Below, piece by piece: positions 9,256 to 18,230 of a stretch of 64,000 nucleotides of DNA. A program made the position numbers and the translations under genes. Location of the stretch: contig NZ_LFJC01000003.1 in assembly GCF_002776695.1 (NCBI RefSeq), positions 233,682 through 297,681 on the forward strand. The letters run 5' to 3'. Under the pieces are notes generated by a model. It did no database searches. It saw nothing but the letters and a program-made list of their open reading frames with translations, and was not told the DNA's origin. How positions within the stretch are numbered: position 1 is the first letter of the stretch; every line of letters begins with the position of its first letter. Source of the DNA: Bradyrhizobium nitroreducens. GTDB taxonomy: Bacteria; Pseudomonadota; Alphaproteobacteria; Rhizobiales; Xanthobacteraceae.

Positions 9256-9546
9256 CTATCTTTTGTAGCCCGCTACCGCTCGCCGATTTTCATCAGTCAC
9301 GTCGACCGTGATCCCGTTGTGCCCGCCGTACATGACAGCAGACTCGACGTCCTCCGGAGAGAGTCCGAGATCGCGAGCAATTTCGTACCAGTGGTACTGT
9401 TGCATTGGGTCCGGGTCATTCGCGATGAGCGTGTTGAGGTGGTCGACAATGCGTTGCGCCATCGCATTGTGCTCTGATGCCTCGCGGCGTTTCCTTGGAT
9501 CCGCTCCTCGGTAGCCATCAAGGCGGGGTTGAAGGGGGAGCTGCAT
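9256..9546 (-). CDS. hypothetical protein (96 aa) of accessory block
   Basis: ATG 9546 overlaps the TGA of the preceding gene by one base (TGATG), so the two are translationally coupled. This start (MQLPLQPRLDGYRG) is preferred over one four codons earlier. A segment YEIARDLGLSPEDVESAVMY looks like a small helix-turn-helix, but I cannot name a family. It may be a DNA-contacting or partner protein. Confidence 0.55.
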   Translation of the reverse strand: MQLPLQPRLDGYRGADPRKRREASEHNAMAQRIVDHLNTLIANDPDPMQQYHWYEIARDLGLSPEDVESAVMYGGHNGITVDVTDENRRAVAGYKR

Positions 9547-9824
9547 CAGGCTGGCCAATCCCGCGCCTGATCGGCCGCCTGAAGATCTTCGGTCCAGCGG
9601 GCATCATTTGCATTCTGCGGCGCGCGACAGACAAGCTCGAGCCGGCCCGTTGGCACGCCGCGGCGAATGACCTTGCCGAATGCGATGTCGACCCACTCGC
9701 CGAGGAGTGGGCTGCCCTCGCACGCCGTTAGCACCGTGCCGGTCGCGTAATCGACCTCCGCGGCCTCCTGCGTGTAGGCTTGAAATCTGACCTCATCACC
9801 CGCAGCAAACGATCCAAGCATCAT
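9546..9824 (-). CDS. hypothetical protein (92 aa) of accessory block
   Basis: The protein opens MMLGSFAAGDEVRFQ and is beta-rich in its first 60 residues (VDYATGTVLTACEGSPLLGE, WVDIAFGKVIRRG), the look of a small barrel. It ends with DWPA. Its stop codon overlaps the start of the gene at 9546, so both are probably made from one transcript. Function is unknown. Confidence 0.55.
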   Translation of the reverse strand: MMLGSFAAGDEVRFQAYTQEAAEVDYATGTVLTACEGSPLLGEWVDIAFGKVIRRGVPTGRLELVCRAPQNANDARWTEDLQAADQARDWPA

Positions 9825-10020
9825 GGCTCACGTCCTTTTCGAATCGGGAGGCCAATTCTAGCCCAATCCTAGCCCATGGCACCTCAGCGGTGCCGCACGA
9901 AAGCGCCCCGGAGAGGATCGATTTCGAGCAAGTTAGCAGCATGGTGACGACAGAGGGCAGCTGACTAACTGGAATGTTATCCGCCATGCTCTCAGCTCCA
10001 GCCGAAGCCCCCCGACGCGG

Positions 10021-10764
10021 TCAGCTTCCTTTGGAAGTGGCCCCTGACCGGGACCCGCCGAGCCCGGGATTGATGGCCAGCGACGCTCCGGCAGCGCCGC
10101 CGGCTTCATAGGCCGTCATCGAGACCATCCGGCTGGTGCTGCGCGCTGTCCGGAGCTTGAGGTCGAGCTTGTCCAGTTCTGCGTCGACCACGGAGGTCTT
10201 GAGGACGACCAGCCCGCGGCCGGTGCTTTCGTTGACTTGATCGCGACCGGCCTTGATCGCCACCAGCCTGTCCGCGATCGAGGCCACCATCCCGAGCGCG
10301 AAGGAGGCGTTGGCCAGATGCCGCTCCTGGTGCCGGAACCTGCCGTAATCAACCGAGGTCTTGAAGCGTCCGAGTTCGGCGCGCACGGCGCCGTCGATCA
10401 GTTCGGCCAGATAGTGCGCGACCTCGACATCGGTGCCGAGACCGAAGAACACATAGCTGTTCTCCCCGCTTGCGTTCTTCTCGCGCCAGACCCGGCAATC
10501 GCAGAAATGCGCGATCGCGCCGATGCAATCGTCCAGCGGAATTCGCTTCTTGCGATGGGTCTCGAAGACCCGCCGTTCGCACGGCGAGGCGCGCAGCTCG
10601 ACGTCGGAGAGCGACAGATCGTGGCGGTCCAAGAGCTCGGCGACCTTGGCGGCGGCCGACAGCGCCTCGTCCTCGGTGCAGCCATTGGCAATCGTCTTGG
10701 CGCGCAACGCCTGAATGCGGAGCTTCAGCTTGTCGAGCGCGGCTGGACTGGACGTTTGATTCAC
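10021..10764 (-). CDS. DUF2786 domain protein
   Basis: In this 247-residue protein, residues about 9-56 (LDKLKLRIQALRAKTIANGC to LDRHDLSLSDVEL) fit the DUF2786 helical domain found in phage-related and bacterial proteins of unknown role. A middle domain follows, with IGAIAHFCDCRVW and GLGTDVEVAHYLAELIDGAV. The C-terminus ends in a Gly/Ser-rich tail. There is no signal peptide. The phage-associated family and the neighbouring unknown genes fit an acquired segment, but no integrase or att site is visible. Confidence 0.75.
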   Translation of the reverse strand: MNQTSSPAALDKLKLRIQALRAKTIANGCTEDEALSAAAKVAELLDRHDLSLSDVELRASPCERRVFETHRKKRIPLDDCIGAIAHFCDCRVWREKNASGENSYVFFGLGTDVEVAHYLAELIDGAVRAELGRFKTSVDYGRFRHQERHLANASFALGMVASIADRLVAIKAGRDQVNESTGRGLVVLKTSVVDAELDKLDLKLRTARSTSRMVSMTAYEAGGAAGASLAINPGLGGSRSGATSKGS

Positions 10765-10905
10765 TGGTCACCTGCTCGGGGAAAGCCTGGCCGACGGATC
10801 GCGGTCGGATCGAGTGGCGGATGGGCACCACATCTTCTCCTTGCCTTCACGATCGGGATATCGGACAGCGGTTGGTAGAAGGCTGTCATCACAGAAGGTC
10901 ATGGA

Positions 10906-11070
10906 ATGTCGAATAGACGGTGGATGATCATCCTGCTGGTTACCCTGCTCGCTGTTTGCTCGATCGTGGCGGGCGCTCGGTACTATCTAAGCAGGTGCCA
11001 TGGCATGGACGCGTGCGCAGCCGCCGAAGCCGAAAGCCATGAACGGGATAAGCCAGCCGAGCCACAATAG
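10906..11070 (+). CDS. 54-residue membrane protein
   Basis: ATG 10906 opens MSNRRWMIILLVTLLAVCSI, then VAGARYYLSRC and an acidic, His-containing tail ending EPQ. An AAGG lies about 8 bases upstream. The positive N-terminus and single helix suggest an N-in bitopic protein whose Cys-containing tail (Cys31, Cys37) faces the periplasm. No family is recognised. It is divergent from the DUF2786 gene. Confidence 0.55.
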   Translation: MSNRRWMIILLVTLLAVCSIVAGARYYLSRCHGMDACAAAEAESHERDKPAEPQ

Positions 11071-11228
11071 TTTTTTGGTCCAGGGACACAATCGTTTTTC
11101 GGTCGACGAATCGGGATCGACGCATCTTGCGCACGCGCTCCACGCCCATCCGCGCAGCTCGCCCACGAAATTCGACATGATTGGATGGCCCGAAGGAAGA
11201 GGCCCGTCAGCCTGAAGCGCGCGCCTCT

Positions 11229-11477
11229 CTATCGAGCCGACTGGCGAGGGCAGATCTCAACGTTTCCGCCCGTGGGTACCGCACCTCCAGCGATGCCGGT
11301 TCGATATTCCAGCCGGCATCCACTTTTTACCGGACGACATCCTCTCGCGTCGCAAAGCACCTGTCCCGTCGCAGTCGCTGCATGTTGTGCCGAAGTCGGC
11401 GCGGCAACTGCTGTGGTCTTGGCCCCCAAGACTGCAAGCAATATCACTGCGTTCGTAGCCAAAAAACGGTTCAACAT
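11229..11477 (-). CDS. small secreted Cys-containing protein
   Basis: Starting at ATG 11477 (MLNRFLATNAVILLAVLGAK) gives an 82-residue protein with a Sec signal peptide ending near AVAAP. The mature part has four Cys (LCDARGC, SGCRLEY, EICP), suitable for two disulfides. The ATG 11 codons upstream would bury the signal and is rejected. Function is unknown. Confidence 0.55.
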   Translation of the reverse strand: MLNRFLATNAVILLAVLGAKTTAVAAPTSAQHAATATGQVLCDARGCRPVKSGCRLEYRTGIAGGAVPTGGNVEICPRQSAR

Positions 11478-11820
11478 CGCATCATCCTGCCGCGGACTTC
11501 CTGACCTCATCAGATGCCATTTAAGATTGCAAGGAAAACGGGGTCAAGACGTGACCGCCGCCGCCCCCATAAAGCCCATGAAGCCTTCAGCGCCCATTCG
11601 TTGCTGACCGTTTTTTGTTGGCTTCTGAGCCGCGAACACGAACCGTAGGGATGGATGGGCCCGATCTGATCCTACTGCTCGCCGAAAATCCCGCTCAGCG
11701 GGTGCTGCAGCATTGCGTTGCTGGTCAAATTACATGGACCCTGCGCTGAAGGCTGGTTTCGGGGTACACGCCACAGATGACGACAGTTTAGCTGCAATAT
11801 CAGCTCCATGAGAGGAGAAC
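11478..11820. other. 343-bp gap, one doubtful micro-frame
   Basis: The gap lies between the small secreted protein and tRNA-Ser. A 32-codon frame at 11651-11749 (+) follows a GTAGGG but has no hydrophobic segment or known relative, so it is not called. No repeat or terminator is obvious. Confidence 0.35.
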
Positions 11821-11910
11821 TGGCGGAAGGGGTGGGATTCGAACCCACGGTACCCTTGCGGGCACGCCGGTTTTCAAGACCGGTGCCTTAAACCACTCGG
11901 CCACCCTTCC
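11821..11910 (-). tRNA. tRNA-Ser(UGA)
   Basis: Read on the minus strand, this 90-nt RNA starts GGAAGGGTGGCCGAGTGG and ends with CTTCCGCCA, so CCA is encoded. The acceptor stem GGAAGGG/CCCTTCC closes. The anticodon loop CTTGAAA gives anticodon TGA, which reads UCA and related Ser codons. A long variable arm (CGTGCCCGCAAGGGTACC region) and the T-loop GTTCGAATC confirm a type II serine tRNA. Confidence 0.95.
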
Positions 11911-12154
11911 AAGCATGGAATGGGTGTCGCTTAACGCAGTCGACGGCGCATGGCAACGCGAAGTTGGGCTGCTGTGTGATGGAGTTTGGGCGGCTGCGAG
12001 GGCGTTGTTGCCGCCCGGGACTTGGCGAGGCCCTGCTGCGGCCATCGTTTAAGACGCCTTGGCGCCTGCGGAGCGCACCTCTCCGTTGACCCGGATCAAA
12101 GGATTTCCGCCGCCCGTCGCTAGCGTGGGTTGACGCCATGGACGGAGGATGAAG

Positions 12155-12571
12155 ATGAGGCTGAAGCGACTCCTGGTAGCCGTTGCGCTCTTGGTTGGAT
12201 TTGCGACACCTGCAGTGGCGCAGCCGTTTCCGCGTCCGGTGCTTCAATTTACCGGTCAACTGGTCTTTGGCCCAACGCTCATTGTCGGGCTGACGGTCGT
12301 CAACTGGCGCGATTACTCACCCGCCCTCTTCGCGGAATCGCCCAAGCTGCCGCCGTGCGGGCTCAATACCTCGGCGTCGCGGACCTGGGTCGACATCTAC
12401 AACGCCAGAGGCCAGAGGCTCTACGGATTCTGCGACTTCAACGATCCGTCCAATCTCTCGCAGCTCTTTTTCTCGGTTCCCATTACCCAGCGGCCAAGGG
12501 CGGTTTACATTACGCTCACCGACCGGTTGCGGCGCCGAATAGTCGTGTCGAACAAGGTGGCGATTCCGTAA
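12155..12571 (+). CDS. secreted hypothetical protein
   Basis: GGAGG sits directly against the ATG at 12149 but 6 bases before the ATG at 12155, which decides for 12155. The 138-residue product has a Sec signal peptide (MRLKRLLVAVALLVGFATPA, cleavage near AVAQ). The mature domain is beta-rich with two Cys (LPPCGLN, GFCDFND). It is probably a periplasmic protein of unknown function. Confidence 0.7.
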   Translation: MRLKRLLVAVALLVGFATPAVAQPFPRPVLQFTGQLVFGPTLIVGLTVVNWRDYSPALFAESPKLPPCGLNTSASRTWVDIYNARGQRLYGFCDFNDPSNLSQLFFSVPITQRPRAVYITLTDRLRRRIVVSNKVAIP

Positions 12572-12586
12572 GCCGTGCAAAAGAAA

Positions 12587-12612
12587 ACGCGGCGCCCGAG
12601 GGAGCGCCGCGT
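12587..12612 (-). terminator. intrinsic terminator between convergent genes
   Basis: The arms ACGCGGCGC and GCGCCGCGT pair perfectly around an 8-base loop. On the minus strand the hairpin is followed by TTTCTTTTG, a good T-tract, so it chiefly ends the leftward gene at 12638. It may also slow rightward transcription. Confidence 0.75.
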
Positions 12613-12637
12613 GAATTTCCTCGTTGTTGCGTCGGCC

Positions 12638-13012
12638 TCAGTACCCGCAGCTCGCACACCCCATCTGCACCGGCGCGTAATACGAATAGCCCGGCGAGAC
12701 CATCTCGACGCGCTGGCGCGTGGCGTATTGCGGCGGGATGCGCTGGTACTGCACGCTGGGCGGCGCGACCATCACGGTCTGCGGCACCATCACGGTGCGG
12801 TATTGCGCGGGCGTGCGGTGCGCGACCACGGCGCCCGGCGACACCATCACCGTCTCGTCGACGGTGCGGTATTGCGGCGCGACGTATTGCTGCTGGTAGC
12901 AGGTCTGGCACGGCGGCGGTGCGTAGCAATTGTAGCAGCCGGCGGAGGCCGCGCCCGTCATGGAAATCGCAGCGACGGCGGTGGAGAAAACAACAGCAAG
13001 AGTACGCGACAT
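12638..13012 (-). CDS. secreted Tyr/Val-rich repeat protein
   Basis: The start at 13012 (MSRTLAVVFSTAVAAISMTG) gives a Sec signal peptide ending at ASAG. The 124-residue product is Tyr-, Gln- and Val-rich. It has a Cys cluster at the mature N-terminus (GCYNCYAPPPCQTCY) and two Cys at the very end (GCASCGY). Between them a motif of the form YRTVxxTVMVxP occurs about three times. It may be a surface or envelope protein held by disulfides. No family is recognised. Confidence 0.65.
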   Translation of the reverse strand: MSRTLAVVFSTAVAAISMTGAASAGCYNCYAPPPCQTCYQQQYVAPQYRTVDETVMVSPGAVVAHRTPAQYRTVMVPQTVMVAPPSVQYQRIPPQYATRQRVEMVSPGYSYYAPVQMGCASCGY

Positions 13013-13179
13013 TATGTGGTGCCCCAATTGCCCGAAATGGATTTGCGAAGGTTGGCGCAGTATACGCCGCAAAACCTTGCTTTGCCGAACTTCGTGGAGG
13101 CATCCTTAACGCGAACGGCCGGCGCAAGCCGGCCGTTCAGGACTCGTTGACCATTGATGCTGGCGCAACGACCCGATGA

Positions 13180-13297
13180 GTAGCCCGGATGGAGCGTAGC
13201 GCAATCCGGGACCGGTCTCACCTCTGGTCTCGCACTTGCCCCGGATTACACCAACGGCTCGGCGCTTGACGCCGACCAATGGCTCCATCCGGGCTAC
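13180..13297. repeat. intergenic palindromic repeat
   Basis: GTAGCCCGGATGGAG (13180-13194) is mirrored by CTCCATCCGGGCTAC (13283-13297), with inner GCAATCCGGG and CCCCGGATTAC. This is the form of dispersed palindromic elements of Bradyrhizobium. It lies just past the 3' end of ilvD and may be transcribed into a long hairpin. Confidence 0.7.
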
Positions 13298-13304
13298 AAG
13301 GCCC

Positions 13305-15155
13305 TTATTTCGGACGCCGCTTCACCTCGCGCACCGCGCCGCGCGCGGCGCTGGTGGTGAGCGCGGCGTAAGCCTGAAGCGCGGTCGAGACGTTGCGCTT
13401 GCGGCCCACGGCCTGCCAGGCCGCATCGCCCTTCGCCTCCTCCGCGGCGCGGCGCTTGGCGAGCTCCTCGTCGGAGACCTCCAGCGTGATGCTGCGGTTC
13501 GGGATGTCGATGGCGATGATGTCGCCGGTGCGCACGAGACCGATGTTGCCGCCTTCGGCGGCTTCCGGCGACAGATGGCCGATCGACAGACCGGAGGAAC
13601 CGCCGGAGAAGCGGCCGTCGGTGACGAGCGCGCAGGCTTTGCCGAGGCCCATCGATTTCAGATAGCTGGTCGGATACAGCATCTCCTGCATGCCAGGGCC
13701 GCCGCGCGGGCCTTCGTAGATGATGACCACGACCTCGCCGGCGACGACCTTGCCGCCCAGGATGCCTTCCACGGCGGCGTCCTGACTCTCGAACACGCGC
13801 GCGGGGCCGGAGAATTTCAGGATCGAGGCATCGACGCCGGCAGTCTTCACGATGCAGCCGTCCTGCGCGAGATTGCCGTAGAGCACGGCGAGGCCGCCGT
13901 CCTTGCTGAAGGCATGCGCGATATCGCGCACCACACCCTTCTCGCGGTCGGTATCGAGCTCGTCGTAGCGGCGCTCCTGGCTGAAGGCGACCTGCGTGGG
14001 GATGCCGCCGGGCGACGCGCGGAAGAAGGTGCGGACCGACTCGCTCTTGGAGCGCTTGATGTCCCAGCGCTCCAGCGCCTCGTTCATGGTCGGCGCGTGC
14101 ACGGTCGAGACCGCGGTGTCGATCAGGCCGGCGCGATCGAGCTCGCCCAGAATGCCCATGATGCCGCCGGCGCGGTGCACGTCCTCGACATGGACGTCGG
14201 CAACCGACGGCGCGACCTTGCACAGCACGGGCACGCGGCGCGAGAGGCGATCGATGTCCTGCATGGTGAACTTGACCTCGCCTTCATGGGCGGCCGCCAA
14301 GAGATGCAGCACGGTGTTGGTGGAGCCGCCCATGGCGATGTCCAGTGTCATCGCGTTCTCGAACGCCGTGAAATTGGCGATGTTGCGCGGCAGCACGCTC
14401 GCATCGTCCTGCTCGTAGTAGCGGCGCACGATATCGACGATGGTGTGGCCGGCCTCGACGAACAGCCGCTTGCGGTCGGCATGGGTGGCCACCACGGTGC
14501 CGTTGCCGGGCAGCGCGAGGCCAAGCGCCTCGGTCAGGCAGTTCATCGAGTTCGCGGTGAACATGCCCGAGCAGGAGCCGCAGGTCGGGCATGCCGAGCG
14601 TTCGATCACCTTGACGTCCTCGTCGCTGACCTTGGAATCGGCGGCGGCCACCATGGCATCGATGAGGTCGACGGCCTTGGTCTTGCCCTGCAGCTTGACC
14701 TTGCCGGCCTCCATCGGGCCGCCCGAGACGAACACGGCGGGGATGTTGAGGCGCAGCGCGGCCATCAGCATGCCAGGCGTGATCTTGTCGCAGTTGGAGA
14801 TGCAGACGAGGCCGTCGGCGCAGTGCGCGTTGGCCATGTATTCGACGCTGTCGGCGATCAGCTCGCGCGACGGCAGGCTGTAGAGCATGCCGTCATGGCC
14901 CATGGCGATGCCGTCGTCGACCGCGATGGTGTTGAACTCTTTCGCCACGCCCCCGGCCTGCTCGATCTCGCGGGCGACGAGCTGGCCGAGGTCCTTGAGG
15001 TGGACGTGGCCCGGCACGAACTGGGTGAAGGAGTTGACGACCGCGATGATCGGCTTGCCGAAATCGCCGTCCTTCATGCCGGTCGCGCGCCAGAGGCCGC
15101 GGGCGCCCGCCATGTTGCGGCCGTGAGTGGTGGTGCGGGAGCGATAGGCTGGCAT
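13305..15155 (-). CDS. ilvD: dihydroxy-acid dehydratase
   Basis: This is a full-length 616-residue enzyme of valine, leucine, isoleucine and pantothenate synthesis. It converts 2,3-dihydroxy-isovalerate and its methyl homologue to the 2-oxo acids. Diagnostic stretches are [20 protein letters not shown] (with an iron-sulfur Cys), [20 protein letters not shown] (second Cys motif), [19 protein letters not shown] and the C-terminal [20 protein letters not shown]. It is cytoplasmic and oxygen-sensitive through its cluster. The gene stands alone, between two palindromic repeats. No branched-chain leader peptide was recognised upstream. Confidence 0.97.
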   Translation of the reverse strand: MPAYRSRTTTHGRNMAGARGLWRATGMKDGDFGKPIIAVVNSFTQFVPGHVHLKDLGQLVAREIEQAGGVAKEFNTIAVDDGIAMGHDGMLYSLPSRELIADSVEYMANAHCADGLVCISNCDKITPGMLMAALRLNIPAVFVSGGPMEAGKVKLQGKTKAVDLIDAMVAAADSKVSDEDVKVIERSACPTCGSCSGMFTANSMNCLTEALGLALPGNGTVVATHADRKRLFVEAGHTIVDIVRRYYEQDDASVLPRNIANFTAFENAMTLDIAMGGSTNTVLHLLAAAHEGEVKFTMQDIDRLSRRVPVLCKVAPSVADVHVEDVHRAGGIMGILGELDRAGLIDTAVSTVHAPTMNEALERWDIKRSKSESVRTFFRASPGGIPTQVAFSQERRYDELDTDREKGVVRDIAHAFSKDGGLAVLYGNLAQDGCIVKTAGVDASILKFSGPARVFESQDAAVEGILGGKVVAGEVVVIIYEGPRGGPGMQEMLYPTSYLKSMGLGKACALVTDGRFSGGSSGLSIGHLSPEAAEGGNIGLVRTGDIIAIDIPNRSITLEVSDEELAKRRAAEEAKGDAAWQAVGRKRNVSTALQAYAALTTSAARGAVREVKRRPK

Positions 15156-15457
15156 GGCGGTTTCCGTCCTCGGGTTTGCGTGGGCCGGGCGGGAAAATAT
15201 GGTGCCGCCTCAGGCCTTTCCGGCCGGATAGCGCACGGGGGGAACGGGCGCAACGGGAACTTGGGGCGGACAGGGCTCCCCTGCTCCCGGCGCGGGGGCT
15301 GGTCCATGCCCCGGACGCAGCGCAGCGTCATCCCGGCGATGCGAAGCATCGTCCGGCGCGACGGTGCGCTGCAGAGCCGGGGCCCATGTGGCCGCGTGTG
15401 CTGCGGCCTCCTGGGTCCCGGCTCGCGCTTCGCGCGTCCGGGACACGAGTGTGAGAC
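15156..15457. repeat. 302-bp gap largely filled by a multi-arm palindromic repeat
   Basis: From about 15300 to 15455 the bases run through phrases such as CCCCGGACGCAGCGCAGCG, GATGCGAAGCATC, GCGCTGCAGAGCCGGGGCCC and GTCCGGGACAC, each part of a local inverted repeat. The same phrases recur at 39540-39672. No gene is supported here. Confidence 0.65.
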
Positions 15458-16318
15458 CTACTGCAGCGTCGGATCGAGCCGATCGCGCAGCCAGTCGCCG
15501 ATCACGGAGACCGCCAGCGTCGTCACCACGATCGTGGCCGCTGGCGCCAGCATGATCCAGGGTGCCCGGGTCAGGTACTCGCGGCCGTAACCGACCATGT
15601 TGCCGAGGCTGGTCATCGGCGGCTGCACGCCAAGCCCGAGGAAGGACAGGCCCGACTCCATCAGGATCACTTCGGGGAAGACCAGCGTGGTCGAGACGAT
15701 CAGGGTCGAGGCGATGTTGGGCAGGATGTGCCGGAGGTAAATCCGCGGCGGCGTCGCCCCCAACTGGCGGACGGCGGCGGCATAGCCTTGCGCGTTGGCC
15801 GAGATGGCAAGGCCGCGGGCGATCCGGGCGTAGCGCTCCCAGCCGAACAGGCCCATCAGGCCGATCAGCAGCGGCAGCGAATTGCCGAAGAAGGCCAGCA
15901 CCGCGAGCGCCATGATCAGGAACGGCATGCTGGCCTGGAAGTCGGTCAGCATCAGCACGAATTGCTCGACGATCCCGCGGAAATGCGCGGCGAGGAAGCC
16001 GAGCGTGGTCCCGACGATCGCCGAGATCGCGGTCGCGCCGAAGGCGATCAGCAGCGAGATGCGGATCGAGACCAGCAGCCGCGACAGCACGTCGCGGCCG
16101 AGCTCGTCGGTGCCGAGCCAGTGCGCGACATTGCCGGGCGTTGCCAGCCGGTTGCGCAGGTCGAGCTGAGTGTAGCCGTACGGCGCGAGCTTCTCGGCGA
16201 AAGCTGCGACCACCAGCATCGCGACGATCCAGGTGATCGCGAGCAGGACCGAGACCGGAATCGCTGGGAGATTGATGCGGCGGCCGCTGGCCGTTTCCTT
16301 CAACGTCGCGTCGGTCAT
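15458..16318 (-). CDS. peptide-type ABC transporter permease (DppC-like)
   Basis: This 286-residue membrane protein has about six helices and the binding-protein-dependent permease signature. Family marks are LAPYGYTQLDLRNRLATPG, HWLGTDELGRDVLSRLL and the C-terminal SGLSFLGLGVQPPMTSLGNM, all typical of DppC/OppC. Its ATG overlaps the stop of the DppB-like gene by 4 bases (ATGA). It is the last gene of the leftward operon, so the transporter is complete. Confidence 0.92.
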   Translation of the reverse strand: MTDATLKETASGRRINLPAIPVSVLLAITWIVAMLVVAAFAEKLAPYGYTQLDLRNRLATPGNVAHWLGTDELGRDVLSRLLVSIRISLLIAFGATAISAIVGTTLGFLAAHFRGIVEQFVLMLTDFQASMPFLIMALAVLAFFGNSLPLLIGLMGLFGWERYARIARGLAISANAQGYAAAVRQLGATPPRIYLRHILPNIASTLIVSTTLVFPEVILMESGLSFLGLGVQPPMTSLGNMVGYGREYLTRAPWIMLAPAATIVVTTLAVSVIGDWLRDRLDPTLQ

Positions 16319-17244
16319 GCGTGCGCTCCTTTGGCGCGCAGCCGCGGATCGAGGAAGCCGTAGAGGAAGTCGACGATCAGGTTCGACGTGACCATGGTCA
16401 TCGCGACCAGCAGCAGGATGCATTGCACGACGGCGAGGTCGCGGTTGGCGACCGCAACGACGAGCAGCCGCCCTACTCCCGGCCATGCAAACACGCTCTC
16501 GACCACGACGGCGCCTGCGATCAGCGTGCCGACCATGAAGCCCAGAATGGTCACGGTCGGGATCGCCGCGTTCGGCAGCGCGTGCGAGGTCACCACCTTG
16601 CGCCACGGCACGCCTTTTGCGGACGCGGTGCGGATGTAGGGCTGGCCGAGCACTTCCAGCATGGCGCTGCGGGTGAAGCGTGCCAGCACCGCGGCGCCGC
16701 CGAGGCTGAGCGTGGCGATCGGCAGGATGGCGTGGCGCCAGCTGTCCTGTCCGCCCGAGGGCAGCCAGCCGAGCTGCACGGCGAAGACGAGAACCAGCAG
16801 CAGCGCCAGCACAAAGCTTGGCACGGTGAAGCCGGCGACCGCCGTCATCATCACGGCACGATCGATGGCGGAGCCGCGATGCAACGCGGCGTAGATGCCG
16901 GCGGGAACGCCGAGTGCGACCTTGAAGGCAAACGCCGGCAGCGTCAGCGCCAGCGTTGCCGGGATCCGCTCCAGCACCAGCTCGATCGCGGGGCGGCCGT
17001 CGCGCATGGAGCGGCCGAGCTCGCCCTTGGCGATAGCGTGGAAGTAATCGAGATACTGGAACCAGATGGGATCATCGAGGCCCCAGGCCTTGCGGAAGGC
17101 CGCGAGCACCTCGGGCGGCGCCTCAGGTCCCAGGATCATCAGCGCGGGATCGCCCGAGAGACGCAGCACGACGAAGGCGAAGGTCACGACGAGCACGATC
17201 GTGAGCGCGGCACGGCCAATGCGAATGGCAAAATAGCGTCCCAT
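16315..17244 (-). CDS. peptide-type ABC transporter permease (DppB-like)
   Basis: This is a 309-residue permease with about six helices. The N-terminal YFAIRIGRAALTIVLVVTFA and the GDPALMILGPEAPPEV region are typical of DppB/OppB. ATG 17244 overlaps the TGA of the ATPase gene by one base. A GTG one codon upstream is also possible. It forms the channel with the DppC-like subunit. Confidence 0.92.
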   Translation of the reverse strand: MGRYFAIRIGRAALTIVLVVTFAFVVLRLSGDPALMILGPEAPPEVLAAFRKAWGLDDPIWFQYLDYFHAIAKGELGRSMRDGRPAIELVLERIPATLALTLPAFAFKVALGVPAGIYAALHRGSAIDRAVMMTAVAGFTVPSFVLALLLVLVFAVQLGWLPSGGQDSWRHAILPIATLSLGGAAVLARFTRSAMLEVLGQPYIRTASAKGVPWRKVVTSHALPNAAIPTVTILGFMVGTLIAGAVVVESVFAWPGVGRLLVVAVANRDLAVVQCILLLVAMTMVTSNLIVDFLYGFLDPRLRAKGAHA

Positions 17245-18230
17245 CACGCGGCGTCCCGCGCCTGCGTGCCCGTGACGAGATGACAGGCCACCTGCCTGTC
17301 ACCGTCGACGGCCGAGAGCGCCGGCACCTCGCTCGCACAGCGCGTGATGGCGCGCGGGCAGCGCGGATGGAAGGCGCAGCCCTTCGGGCGTGCCGCCGGG
17401 TTCGGCGGATCGCCTGCCAGCACGATGCGGCCGGCACTGCGGCGGCCCGGCGCGGGCGATGCCGAGACCAGCGCCTGCGTGTAGGGATGCTCGGGGCGCG
17501 CAAAGAGATCGTCGGCGCTGCCGATCTCGACGATGCGGCCGAGATACATCACGGCGACGATCGTGCTGATCTGCCTGACGACGCGCAGATCGTGGCTGAT
17601 GAACAGCAGCGTCAAGCCAAGCTGAGCCTGGAGGTCGCAGAGCAGGTTCACCACCTGGGCCTGGATCGAGACGTCGAGCGCGCTGACGGGCTCGTCGCAG
17701 ACGAGGAAATCAGGCTTTGTGGCCAGCGCGCGCGCCAGCACGATGCGCTGGCGCTGGCCGCCGGACAGCGCACCCGGGTAGCGCACGCCATGCGCCGGCG
17801 TCAGCTCGACGGCGCGCAGCAATTCGCGCACCCGGTCCTCGCGCTCCGCGGCCGTGCCGAGGCCGTGAATGTCGAGCGGCTCGCGGATCTGCGTTGCCAC
17901 CGGCAGGCGCCGGTCCAGCGCGCCGAGCGGGTCCTGGAAGATCATCTGCATGCGGGCGCGCTGCGCACGCCATGCGGCCGTCCCTAGCGTGGCCATCGGC
18001 TTGCCGTCGAACCGCACCTCGCCGCTGTCCGGCGGATCGAGCCCGAGCACGATGCGCCCGGTTGTCGACTTGCCGGAGCCGGACTCGCCGACGAGGCCGA
18101 GCGTCTGGCCTTTGCGGATCGTCAGCGACACGCCATCGACCGCGTGCACGGCCGCAGCTCGGCCGAACATCCCGGAACGCATGGAATAACTGCGAGAGAT
18201 CGCGGACACCTCGACGAGCGGCGGGTTCAT
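17244..18230 (-). CDS. peptide-type ABC transporter ATPase (DppF-like)
   Basis: This is a 328-residue ABC ATPase with Walker [13 protein letters not shown], signature LSGGQRQRIVLARALA and Walker B DFLVCDEPVSALDV. The C-terminal CAFHPRCPRAI with clustered Cys is the oligopeptide-transporter extension seen in DppD/DppF. Its start overlaps the stop of the partner ATPase by 4 bases, so the two are translated in step and likely act as a heterodimer. Confidence 0.93.
   Translation of the reverse strand: MNPPLVEVSAISRSYSMRSGMFGRAAAVHAVDGVSLTIRKGQTLGLVGESGSGKSTTGRIVLGLDPPDSGEVRFDGKPMATLGTAAWRAQRARMQMIFQDPLGALDRRLPVATQIREPLDIHGLGTAAEREDRVRELLRAVELTPAHGVRYPGALSGGQRQRIVLARALATKPDFLVCDEPVSALDVSIQAQVVNLLCDLQAQLGLTLLFISHDLRVVRQISTIVAVMYLGRIVEIGSADDLFARPEHPYTQALVSASPAPGRRSAGRIVLAGDPPNPAARPKGCAFHPRCPRAITRCASEVPALSAVDGDRQVACHLVTGTQARDAA

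Noticed and set aside
9796..9987. 63-codon minus-strand frame before the accessory pair
   Set aside because: It overlaps the start of the gene ending at 9824 in another frame, has no ribosome binding site and no recognisable segment.
11651..11749. 32-codon plus-strand frame after GTAGGG
   Set aside because: It has no hydrophobic helix, no known relative and only a fair ribosome site, which is not enough to call a gene.
13236..15590. 784-codon open frame on the plus strand opposite ilvD
   Set aside because: It mirrors the codon pattern of ilvD on the other strand. The product is His/Ala/Arg-rich with no domain, and high-GC genes routinely leave such antisense frames.
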